Shown here one piece after another: positions 1 through 6,986 of a DNA stretch of 9,718 bases. How positions within the stretch are numbered: position 1 is the stretch's first letter; every line of letters begins with the position of its first letter. This DNA comes from Verrucomicrobiales bacterium (GTDB taxonomy: Bacteria; Verrucomicrobiota; Verrucomicrobiia; Limisphaerales; UBA1100). The position numbers and the translations under genes are program-made. The stretch covers positions 3,764 through 13,481 of the forward strand of contig DPAW01000054.1 of assembly GCA_003517285.1 (NCBI GenBank), given 5' to 3'. Under the pieces are notes generated by a model, which was given only the letters and a program-made list of their open reading frames with translations, was not told the DNA's origin and searched no databases.

Positions 1-840
1 CAGATTTTCTATGATTTTTACTGGGGCAGCGGATTTCTGCCCTCGCGCTTTCAGGGTGTAAAATTTCGTGCGGGCGGCGATCCGGTATTGTATTTGCAAA
101 ACCCCAACGGCATCACAGGCCAAGAGCGTCGTGGGATGCTTGATGATCTGGGTAAACTCAACCGCATGCGCCATGCGGAGTTTGGTGACCCGGAAATTCT
201 CACGCGCATTGCACAGTACGAGATGGCCTACCGTATGCAAACCAGCGTGCCGGAACTCACCGATGTGGCTAAGGAACCGAAGAGTGTGCTGGATCTCTAC
301 GGGCCCTCGGTGAAGGAGCGCGGCTCCTTTGCCTACAACTGCCTGATGGCGCGCCGGTTGATTGAGCGCGGCACGCGGTTTGTACAGGTGATGCACGCGG
401 GCTGGGATCAGCACCGCAGCGTGACCACCGAGCTGTACAATCAATGCCGCGACACGGACCAGCCGAGCGCTGGATTGATTGCCGATCTCAAACAACGCGG
501 GTTGCTGGAGGATACCTTGGTGGTCTGGGGTGGCGAATTCGGTCGTACGCCGTTTATTCAGGGTGACATCCGGAATCGCAAGCAATGGGGGCGCGATCAT
601 CATCCTTACGCCTTCACCACGTGGATGGCCGGCGGCGGGGTGAAGCCGGGTATGACCTACGGTGCGAGTGACGATCTGGGTATCAACGCCGTGCAGAACC
701 GCGTGCATGTGCACGATTTCCAAGCCACGCTGCTGCATTTGCTGGGCATTGATCATGAGCGGTTCACCTACAAGTTTCAGGGCCGGCGATATCGCCTAAC
801 CGATGTGCATGGAAAAGTGGTGAAACCAATTTTGGTATGA
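1..840 (+). CDS. DUF1501 family protein, C-terminal 279 residues (5' end outside window)
   Basis: The reading frame is open from the first base of the window to TGA at 838-840, so this is the C-terminal 279 residues of a longer protein; an internal ATG at 88 is not a credible start because the homology to the second DUF1501 protein continues upstream of it. DUF1501 is an uncharacterised family related to the alkaline phosphatase/sulfatase fold. Visible family motifs, numbered from the window edge, are GDPVLY (26-31), [10 protein letters not shown] (71-80), GWDQH (134-138), WGGEFGRTP (176-184), GRDHHP (197-202), HVHDFQAT (236-243) and the closing [10 protein letters not shown]. The acidic and histidine residues in GWDxH, GEFGR and GRDHH are the likely metal or active-site positions. 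It is a paralogue of the protein at 4132-5589, and probably follows its own PSD1 partner upstream. The twin-arginine signal expected for the family lies outside the window. Family assignment is firm; the function is unknown. Confidence 0.93.
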   Translation, partial: QIFYDFYWGSGFLPSRFQGVKFRAGGDPVLYLQNPNGITGQERRGMLDDLGKLNRMRHAEFGDPEILTRIAQYEMAYRMQTSVPELTDVAKEPKSVLDLYGPSVKERGSFAYNCLMARRLIERGTRFVQVMHAGWDQHRSVTTELYNQCRDTDQPSAGLIADLKQRGLLEDTLVVWGGEFGRTPFIQGDIRNRKQWGRDHHPYAFTTWMAGGGVKPGMTYGASDDLGINAVQNRVHVHDFQATLLHLLGIDHERFTYKFQGRRYRLTDVHGKVVKPILV

Positions 841-852
841 ATCTTTTTTCGC

Positions 853-869
853 CCAATCTCATCCAATCT
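853..869. repeat. Short direct repeat CCAATCT x2, 10-base period
   Basis: CCAATCT occurs at 853-859 and again at 863-869, separated by CAT, so the copies are one helical turn apart. It sits in the 68-base gap between the partial DUF1501 gene and the PSD1 gene. Two half-sites on one face of the helix could be a regulator binding site, but a seven-base repeat can also occur by chance. No convincing -35/-10 pair was seen beside it. Confidence 0.3.
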
Positions 870-908
870 TTACACGCCTCCCCACGGGCGGCATGATTGA
901 TTTTTGGC

Positions 909-3900
909 ATGAAAAATTGGCGGATTTTATTGAGCTTCGGGTTGTTGACGGCGATGGCTTCGGCGGCACCCAAGAAGATTTCATTTAATCGCGATGTCCG
1001 CGCAATTCTCTCGGAGAATTGCTACACTTGTCACGGACCAGATGCCGCCGCCCGTAAGGCAAAACTGCGTTTGGATAAGCGCGAGGCTGCAGTTGCAGAA
1101 AATAAGGGCGGTCTATTCGCCATTAAGCCGGGCGACGTGGAGGACAGCGAGCTGATCTACCGCATTTTTGCCAAAGACGCCGATGAACTGATGCCGCCCA
1201 AGGAATCCAAGCTCGCCCTGACGGCGGAGCAAAAGGCGATCCTGAAACAATGGGTCGCTGAAGGCGCGGAGTACGAGCCGCACTGGGCGTATGTAAAACC
1301 GAAACGTGAAGCAGTGCCGGCGGTGAAGAATTCCCAGTGGAGCCGCAACGACGTGGATCGCTTTATTCTCGCGCAACTGGAGAAGCGTGGCTGGGCACCC
1401 TCGAAGGTGGCGGACAAGCAGGCGTTAATACGAAGAGTGAGCTTGGATTTAACAGGGTTGCCACCGGCGCGGGCGGAGGTGGCGGCGTTTGTGGCTGATA
1501 CCTCGCCGGAAGCGTATGAGAAACTCGTGGACCGTCTCTTGGCCAAGCCGGCGTATGGCGAGCATTGGGCGCGGCAATGGCTGGACCTTGCGCGGTACGC
1601 TGACAGTACCGGTTACGCGGATGATCAGCCGCGCACGATCTGGGGGTATCGCGATTGGGTCATCCGCGCGCTGAACAGCAATATGCCGTTTGATCAATTC
1701 ACGCGCGAACAACTGGCGGGCGATCTGCTCGATAAACCGACCAATGATCAGCTGATCGCCACTGCGTTTCATCGTAATACGCAGACGAACAACGAAGGTG
1801 GCACGTCCGATGAGGAGTTTCGCAATGTAGCGGTGGTCGATCGCGTAAACACCACCATGCAGGTGTGGATGGGCACCACGATGGCCTGCGCGCAATGCCA
1901 TGATCACAAGTACGATCCGCTGAGCCAGGAGGAGTACTTCCGCATGTTCGCGATTTTCAACAACACCGAGGACAGCGACAAACGCGACGAGGCGCCGTTT
2001 GTCAGCCTGTTTACGGATGAACAGAAAAAGCAACGGGCGGCCACCGAGCTGAAGGTGACCGCGCTGGAGAAGGAGCTGAATCAGCTTAAGGCCACGGCGT
2101 TGGATGGGCTGGAACCGTGGGCCAAGCAGTTCGAGCAGCACGTGCCGGTGAAGCGGTTGCAGATTCAACGCGAAGGCAATCAGCTGAATGTGCTGCCGCT
2201 GCCCGGCAAATTCGATCGCCTGCAGGTGGCTGGGGTGGATCCGGCGCGCGTGACGCTGAAGCTGCGGCCGCAGGGTGCGAAACATTTAAAGGGTCGCTTC
2301 GTGCGCGTCACCAACGTGGGCAAGGGCGTGTTTCTTCATCTGGGTGAGGTGCAGGTGTTCAGCAAAGGCGCCAACATCGCGCCCAAAGGCAAAGCCACCC
2401 AAAGCAGCACGGATTTCGGTGGCCCGGCGAAGTACGGCAATGACGGCAATACCAGCGGCGATTTTGCCAAGGAAACCGTAACGCACACAGCGCAGGAAGA
2501 CAACCCGTGGTGGGAGGTGGATCTCGGTAGCGAACAGCCCATCGAGAAGCTCGCGCTCTGGAACCGCACCGACTCCGGCCTAGCCGAGCGGCTCAAGGTG
2601 CATCGCGTGGAGGTGCTGGACGCCGATCGCAAGGTGGTTTGGAAACAGGAATCCAACAAGGTCTTCAAGGTGAATGTCGACTACGCGCTCGACGGTGCGC
2701 GGTTGCTGCCCTTCGTGTCCGTGCCCAACACGCGCGATCCGGGTTTCCTGAAATTCAAGGGCGCTGTCGACGTGGCCGAGGGCGATGTCGCCGAGGTGAC
2801 CATTAAGGATCTCAAGGACGAGGAGGTCATCATCTCCATCATCGTCGGCGCGTTGCCTAAGCTGGAGCAGGCGCTGCCCAAGGACGTGCACGGCATTCTC
2901 AGTACGCCGGTTGAAAAACGCAGCGTGGCGCAAGTGAAACGGCTCAAGGGTTATTTCGCCGACAACAACCCCAAGATCCTCGCCAAGGCGAAGGAGCTGG
3001 AAGCGGCCAAAAAACAGCTCGCCGTTATGAAAGGCACCACCACCGTGCCGGTGATGCGCGAGATGGCCAAGGGCCGCGAGACGCATATTCAGCTGCGCGG
3101 TAACTATCAGCAGAAAGACAAGCGCGTGTACGAGGGCGTGCCTGAAGTGTTCGGCGTGCCGACCGCTGAGAAGCCCAACCGCCTGCAGCTGGCCGACTGG
3201 ATTCTGGATGAGGGGAACCCGCTCACCGCGCGCGTGATTGCTAACCGATATTGGGAATCCATCTTCGGCACCGGCATCGTACGCACCAGCGAGGAGTTTG
3301 GTTCGCAGGGCGAATTGCCGACGCATCCGGCGTTGCTCGACTGGCTGGCCACCGAGTTGGTGCGGGTGAAGTGGGATCCTAAGACGTTTCTCAAACTGCT
3401 GGTCACCAGCGCCGCGTACCGGCAGGACTCACGCTCCACACCGGAACATTTGGAGAACGACCCGGCCAACCGCTTTTACGCGCGCGGACCGCGCTTGCGG
3501 TTGACCGCCGAGATGATCCGCGATCAGGCAATGTTCGTCAGTGGCTTACTCAGCAGCAAAATGTACGGCGTGCCGGTGAAGCCTTATCAACCAAGCTTCG
3601 GTGTGTCGGCGGCGTTTGGGCCGGGTATGGACTGGAAAACTAGCGCGGGCGAGGACAAGTATCGCCGCGGTATTTACACCCACTGGCGCCGCACCAATCC
3701 GTACCCCTCCATGGCGGCGTTTGATGCGCCAAACCGCAACGTTTGCACCGTGCGCCGAGTGCCCACCAACACTCCGCTGCAAGCATTGGTGACGATGAAC
3801 GATCCAGTGTACGTGGAAGCCTCACAGGCTCTGGCCCGCCGCATGATGAAAGAGGGTGGCGACACGGCGGCCGCGCGGGTGACTTTCGGTCTGCGCCTAT

Positions 3901-4118
3901 GCCTCTCGCGTGAGCCCAAGCCCGCCGAGGTGGGTCGTCTGGAGGAACTCTTCAACGAATTGCTGGCCGATTACCAACAGGATCCCGAGGCCGCCAAGAT
4001 GATGGCCACCGACCCGCTTGGTCCGCTTCCTGAGGGCATGAAAGCCGACGAGCTTGCGGCTTGGACCATCGTCGGCAATGTAATTTTGAATCTCGATGAG
4101 ATGTTCATGAAACGTTAA
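909..4118 (+). CDS. Exported PSCyt1-DUF1549-(F5/8C-like)-DUF1553 protein (PSD1 type)
   Basis: This 1069-residue protein has the standard architecture of the large planctomycete/verrucomicrobial PSD1 proteins. ATG 909 is preferred over an in-frame TTG at 897 because it starts a clean signal peptide, MKNWRILLSF..., with probable cleavage after AMASA near residue 19. In order: PSCyt1 cytochrome-c-like domain (about 25-120) with CYTCH at 38-42 and a possible axial Met in LMPP (94-97); DUF1549 (about 145-355) with a second CxxCH in CAQCHDHKYDP (327-337); a short charged, helical, possibly coiled-coil stretch (370-395); a discoidin/F5-8C-like carbohydrate-binding-type region (about 460-590) with EVQVFS, SQSS-like and WWEVDLG motifs; then DUF1553 (about 755-1010) with NPLTARVIANR (770-780), RLRLTAEMIRD (862-872) and TPLQAL (955-960). 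Thirteen bases separate it from the DUF1501 gene, the usual partner order, so the two are probably one operon. No enzymatic activity is established for the family; extracytoplasmic haem-dependent action on glycans is inference. Confidence 0.95.
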   Translation: MKNWRILLSFGLLTAMASAAPKKISFNRDVRAILSENCYTCHGPDAAARKAKLRLDKREAAVAENKGGLFAIKPGDVEDSELIYRIFAKDADELMPPKESKLALTAEQKAILKQWVAEGAEYEPHWAYVKPKREAVPAVKNSQWSRNDVDRFILAQLEKRGWAPSKVADKQALIRRVSLDLTGLPPARAEVAAFVADTSPEAYEKLVDRLLAKPAYGEHWARQWLDLARYADSTGYADDQPRTIWGYRDWVIRALNSNMPFDQFTREQLAGDLLDKPTNDQLIATAFHRNTQTNNEGGTSDEEFRNVAVVDRVNTTMQVWMGTTMACAQCHDHKYDPLSQEEYFRMFAIFNNTEDSDKRDEAPFVSLFTDEQKKQRAATELKVTALEKELNQLKATALDGLEPWAKQFEQHVPVKRLQIQREGNQLNVLPLPGKFDRLQVAGVDPARVTLKLRPQGAKHLKGRFVRVTNVGKGVFLHLGEVQVFSKGANIAPKGKATQSSTDFGGPAKYGNDGNTSGDFAKETVTHTAQEDNPWWEVDLGSEQPIEKLALWNRTDSGLAERLKVHRVEVLDADRKVVWKQESNKVFKVNVDYALDGARLLPFVSVPNTRDPGFLKFKGAVDVAEGDVAEVTIKDLKDEEVIISIIVGALPKLEQALPKDVHGILSTPVEKRSVAQVKRLKGYFADNNPKILAKAKELEAAKKQLAVMKGTTTVPVMREMAKGRETHIQLRGNYQQKDKRVYEGVPEVFGVPTAEKPNRLQLADWILDEGNPLTARVIANRYWESIFGTGIVRTSEEFGSQGELPTHPALLDWLATELVRVKWDPKTFLKLLVTSAAYRQDSRSTPEHLENDPANRFYARGPRLRLTAEMIRDQAMFVSGLLSSKMYGVPVKPYQPSFGVSAAFGPGMDWKTSAGEDKYRRGIYTHWRRTNPYPSMAAFDAPNRNVCTVRRVPTNTPLQALVTMNDPVYVEASQALARRMMKEGGDTAAARVTFGLRLCLSREPKPAEVGRLEELFNELLADYQQDPEAAKMMATDPLGPLPEGMKADELAAWTIVGNVILNLDEMFMKR

Positions 4119-4131
4119 CCTGATTACCAAA

Positions 4132-5589
4132 ATGAATCTGCAACACGAACAGCTTTTACATCGCACGCGCCGACAGTTTCTCGGCGAGGCAGGGATGGGT
4201 CTAGGCGCGGCAGCGCTGACCTCGATGATAGGCGGCGCGCAAACGGCCTCGGCCGATGTGGAGTTTGATCCCACGCAACCGCTCAAACCACGCCGCCCGC
4301 ATTTTGCGCCCAAAGCTAAGGCCGTCATTTACCTGCACATGACCGGGTCACCGCCAGTTTTGGACATGTTCGATTACAAGCCGCAGCTGCAGAAGCGGGA
4401 AGGCGAGAATTGTCCGGACGAATATCTGAAAGGCCGGCGGTTTGCCTTTACCTCGGGCGTGCCGAAGCTGATGGGCACGCCGCACGATTTCAAACAGCAC
4501 GGACAAACCGGCGCGTGGATGAGCGACGCGGTGCCGGAGCTGGCCAAGCACGTGGACGATATTTCGTTTATCAAATCCATGACGACGGATCAGTTTAACC
4601 ACGCGCCGGCGGAGCTGCTGCTCTACACCGGTAACGCGCGCGAAGGTCGGCCGAGCATGGGTTCGTGGGTCACGTACGGGCTCGGCAGCGCGAACCAGAA
4701 TCTACCTGGCTTCGTGGCACTCATCTCCAGCGGCGTACAGCCCAATGGCGGGAAGAACTCCTTTGGGAGCGGCTTTATGCCTAGCGTGTTTCAGGGCGTG
4801 CAATGTCGGTCCAAGGGCGATCCGGTGCTCTATGTGTCCAACCCCAAAGGCATGAGCCGTGCGTTGCGCCGTAAGAGCCTTGATGCGCTCAATGACCTGA
4901 ATCGCATTCAGGCGAAGGAACTCGGTAGCCCCGAGACTATCACGCGTATTGCGCAGTACGAGATGGCTTATCGCATGCAGGCAAGCGTGCCAGAAGTCAT
5001 GGATATTACTAAGGAGCCGCAGCACATCCTCGACAGCTATGGCGCCAAGCCCGGCGCGGGAAGTTTGGCCAACAACATTTTGCTTGCTCGGCGCTTAGTG
5101 GAAAAGGGAGTACGTTTTGTACACCTCTTCGATTGGGGCTGGGATTTCCACGGTACCGGCGCCGGAACCGGCCTCGGCGATGGTCTGCGCAACAAATGCA
5201 AGACGATGGATAAACCCATCGCCGCACTAATCAAGGATCTCAAGGAGCGCGGATTATTTGAGGATACCCTCATCGTGTGGGGCGGCGAATTCGGTCGCAC
5301 GCCCTTCCGCGAAGGCCGCACAGCCAAGGGTAAAGTGCTTGGGCGCGATCATTATCCGGACGTTTACACTCAATGGATGGCCGGCGGTGGCACCAAGCCC
5401 GGCACCTACGGCGCCAGCGACGAGCTGGGCTTCAAGGTCGCCGAGGACAAGGTGCACGTGCACGATCTACAGGCCACCATCCTGCATCTCATGGGTATGG
5501 ATCACGAGAAACTCTATTACCGTTTCCAAGGCCGCAAATATCGCCTCACCGATGTGCACGGCAAAGTGGTGAAGGGCGTACTGGCTTAG
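4132..5589 (+). CDS. DUF1501 family protein with twin-arginine signal
   Basis: This complete 485-residue protein starts at ATG 4132 with HRTRRQFLGEAG at residues 10-21, followed by a small-residue hydrophobic stretch (21-41). That is a typical twin-arginine export signal and suggests the protein folds, perhaps with a metal, before export. DUF1501 is related to the alkaline phosphatase/sulfatase fold. Motifs seen: YLHMTGSPPVLDMFDYKP (67-84, candidate metal-binding Asp residues), GDPVLY (229-234), GWDFH (336-340), WGGEFGRTP (383-391), GRDHYP (404-409), VHVHDLQATILHLMG (441-455). The segment after GWDFH is Gly-rich and five residues longer than in the paralogue at 1-840. No clear Shine-Dalgarno precedes the start; with 13 bases from the PSD1 stop, it is probably co-transcribed with it. 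The family is of unknown function. A secreted hydrolase acting with the PSD1 protein is a plausible reading, not shown. Confidence 0.95.
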   Translation: MNLQHEQLLHRTRRQFLGEAGMGLGAAALTSMIGGAQTASADVEFDPTQPLKPRRPHFAPKAKAVIYLHMTGSPPVLDMFDYKPQLQKREGENCPDEYLKGRRFAFTSGVPKLMGTPHDFKQHGQTGAWMSDAVPELAKHVDDISFIKSMTTDQFNHAPAELLLYTGNAREGRPSMGSWVTYGLGSANQNLPGFVALISSGVQPNGGKNSFGSGFMPSVFQGVQCRSKGDPVLYVSNPKGMSRALRRKSLDALNDLNRIQAKELGSPETITRIAQYEMAYRMQASVPEVMDITKEPQHILDSYGAKPGAGSLANNILLARRLVEKGVRFVHLFDWGWDFHGTGAGTGLGDGLRNKCKTMDKPIAALIKDLKERGLFEDTLIVWGGEFGRTPFREGRTAKGKVLGRDHYPDVYTQWMAGGGTKPGTYGASDELGFKVAEDKVHVHDLQATILHLMGMDHEKLYYRFQGRKYRLTDVHGKVVKGVLA

Positions 5590-5596
5590 AAGTAAT

Positions 5597-5935
5597 TTAG
5601 TCCTCCTCAAACCACAACACGCCGTCTTCCTCCACCACCTCTAGGGGAAACAAACTCGCCCCCGCACATGGCCCGCGCGTGCAGAGCCCCGTGTCGGGTT
5701 CATATACCGCGCCGTGTGTCTGGCACATCAGCGCATCGCCCTGATTAGTGAAAAACCGGTTATCGCCGTAATCGAGTGAAATCGGAATGTGCCGGCAGGT
5801 ATTTTCGTAAGCAAATAGTTTCCCTTTAAATCGTCCAACAAACCCTTCCAATAGTCGCTCTCCACGTGTGAATGAGAATTTGATGGTTTTGCCCTCCTCA
5901 ATTTCTTCCAGTGTTGCGATCCGAATGCGTGACAC
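5597..5935 (-). CDS. Small Rieske [2Fe-2S] protein
   Basis: This 112-residue protein carries the Rieske cluster signature C47-x-H49 and C71-x2-H74 (TCRHI and CQTHGAVYEP), followed by TGLC and GPCAGASL, then a hydrophobic PLEVVEEDGVLWF tail. No signal peptide or membrane segment is seen, so it is probably a cytoplasmic Rieske-type ferredoxin or an electron-transfer or assembly partner of an oxygenase rather than a respiratory bc-complex subunit. Two extra cysteines, C85 and C90, lie five apart after the second ligand pair. The start is GTG 5935: an in-frame TAG lies four codons upstream, no other good start exists before residue 70, and AGGA (complement of 5943-5946) stands seven bases ahead. 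It converges on DUF1501 with seven bases between stop codons and diverges from the hydrolase gene. No oxygenase or reductase partner is in the window, so its substrate pathway is unknown. Confidence 0.93.
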   Translation of the reverse strand: MSRIRIATLEEIEEGKTIKFSFTRGERLLEGFVGRFKGKLFAYENTCRHIPISLDYGDNRFFTNQGDALMCQTHGAVYEPDTGLCTRGPCAGASLFPLEVVEEDGVLWFEED

Positions 5936-6008
5936 GGCCGCATCCTATTCATTGACTAGTGACGGAAAAGACTTTTCGACTTTTGTGTGTCTTTGGCAAA
6001 CTGCGTAC
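5936..6008. promoter_or_regulatory. Divergent intergenic region between Rieske and hydrolase genes
   Basis: These 73 bases must hold the start signals for both divergent genes. They contain a perfect 13-base palindrome, GAAAAGACTTTTC (5965-5977, six-base arms around one A), and an eight-base tandem pair, GACTTTTC then GACTTTTG (5970-5985). Either could be an operator shared by both genes. A TTGACT hexamer at 5952-5957 resembles a -35 box on the plus strand, but no acceptable -10 hexamer lies 16-18 bases after it, so no promoter is claimed. Confidence 0.45.
5943..5946 (-). promoter_or_regulatory. Shine-Dalgarno deciding the GTG start of the Rieske gene
   Basis: On the minus strand this reads AGGA, seven bases before GTG 5935. 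Together with the in-frame TAG four codons upstream it fixes the start. An overlapping ATG just upstream on the minus strand belongs to another frame that does not encode the Rieske motifs. Confidence 0.6.
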
Positions 6009-6986
6009 GTGAAACCTCTACTGATATTAATAATACTGTTTGTTGCTACAGGCACTCAGGCCGCTTTAAGAGGTTGGCCAGCGGAAATTAAGGAAATCAA
6101 ATACCGCAGTGCAGCAGATAAATCTGATCAGCCATCGCTACATTTTGCGCCAAAAACCAAAAAAGCGAGACCGTTGTTGGTGGGGTTGCATTCGTGGTCT
6201 AGCGATTATCGGCAGGCGAACACTTCTTACGGTCAGTGGGCTGTGAATCACGATTGGCACTTCATTCATCCTAACTTCCGTGGGCGTAATCGTACGCCGT
6301 CTTCGATGGGCTCGGAGCTTGCAGTACAGGATATTCTCAGTGCTGTTTCGTGGGCTAAGCAGCAAGGGAACGTTGATCCTAATCGAATTTATGTAATTGG
6401 AGCCTCGGGCGGTGGTTATGCGAGCCTATTGATGGCGGGGCGTGCGCCTAAACTGTGGGCGGGTGTCTCGGCGTGGGTGCCGATTTCAGATTTGGTGAAG
6501 TGGCATGCAGAAACGGCCGCCCGCAAGCTGCGATATGCGGGCGAGATTGAGGCGGCGCTGGGCGGTCATAAACCTGTGCCCGGCACGCCGGCGCATGCGG
6601 ATGCCTTGAAACGCTCGGCCATTACCTACATGGCCCGCGCGCGCGGCGTGAATCTGGACATCAACGCCGGCATCACTGACGGCCACGACGGCAGTGTGCC
6701 GATCAGCCATTCGCTGGAGGCCTTCAACGCGTTGGCGGCGCCCAAGGATCGGCTCAGCCCGGCGTTGATCGGAGAGTTTGTAAAAACGGCCAAGGTGCCG
6801 ACCACCTTGCGAAAAGAAGCGGCAGTCGATTCGCGTTATGGGCGAAAAACTGTTCTTTTCCGCAGAAAATCAGGCGCCGCGCGGGTGACGATTTTTCAGG
6901 GCGGCCACGAAATAATCCCCGAGGCTGGCCTGCAATGGCTTGCCAAGCAAGTGCGGAAAGAACAGGATTCGCCCCCCGAAAAATGA
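6009..6986 (+). CDS. Exported alpha/beta hydrolase, prolyl-oligopeptidase/esterase type
   Basis: Starting from GTG 6009 the protein has 325 residues and opens with a signal peptide, MKPLLILIILFVATGTQA, probably cut after residue 18. The frame is open further upstream to 5868, but that extension overlaps the Rieske gene and would bury the signal peptide. The alpha/beta hydrolase catalytic triad is legible: Ser133 in GASGGG (131-136), Asp227 in DGHDGSVP (224-231; the neighbouring Asp224 is the alternative) and His300 in GGHE (298-301). LHSW (60-63) fits the oxyanion loop region. The layout matches S9-type peptidases and related acyl esterases such as acetyl-xylan or feruloyl esterases; sequence alone does not separate these. 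The gene overlaps the ROK-like gene by four bases (ATGA), so the two are translationally coupled. Its first half is AT-rich and its middle GC-rich, an abrupt shift. No clear Shine-Dalgarno precedes GTG 6009, so the exact start is less certain than the product. Confidence 0.9.
   Translation: MKPLLILIILFVATGTQAALRGWPAEIKEIKYRSAADKSDQPSLHFAPKTKKARPLLVGLHSWSSDYRQANTSYGQWAVNHDWHFIHPNFRGRNRTPSSMGSELAVQDILSAVSWAKQQGNVDPNRIYVIGASGGGYASLLMAGRAPKLWAGVSAWVPISDLVKWHAETAARKLRYAGEIEAALGGHKPVPGTPAHADALKRSAITYMARARGVNLDINAGITDGHDGSVPISHSLEAFNALAAPKDRLSPALIGEFVKTAKVPTTLRKEAAVDSRYGRKTVLFRRKSGAARVTIFQGGHEIIPEAGLQWLAKQVRKEQDSPPEK

Noticed and set aside
875..890. Possible hairpin CGCC...GGCG after the partial DUF1501 gene
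   Set aside because: The stem is only four base pairs with an eight-base loop and no T-run directly after it, so a terminator is not supported.
897..908. TTG start four codons before ATG 909 for the PSD1 gene
   Set aside because: ATG 909 gives a better n-region (MKNWR) for the signal peptide and is the more common start codon; no Shine-Dalgarno favours the TTG.
1449..3326. Minus-strand open frames of 278 and 248 codons within the PSD1 gene
   Set aside because: Their His/Leu/Arg-rich translations are typical of the complement of a real GC-rich gene; the plus-strand domains are unambiguous.
5952..5980. TTGACT as a -35 box for the hydrolase gene
   Set aside because: No TATAAT-like hexamer lies 16-18 bases downstream (TTTCGA, TTCGAC and TCGACT are found there).
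5868..6008. Upstream extension of the hydrolase gene to ATG 5868
   Set aside because: It would overlap the Rieske gene head-on and place the signal peptide 47 residues inside the protein; GTG 6009 starts exactly at the signal peptide.
6935..6982. Upstream extension of the ROK-like gene
   Set aside because: The extra codons overlap the hydrolase gene; the ATGA junction at 6983 is a standard coupled start.
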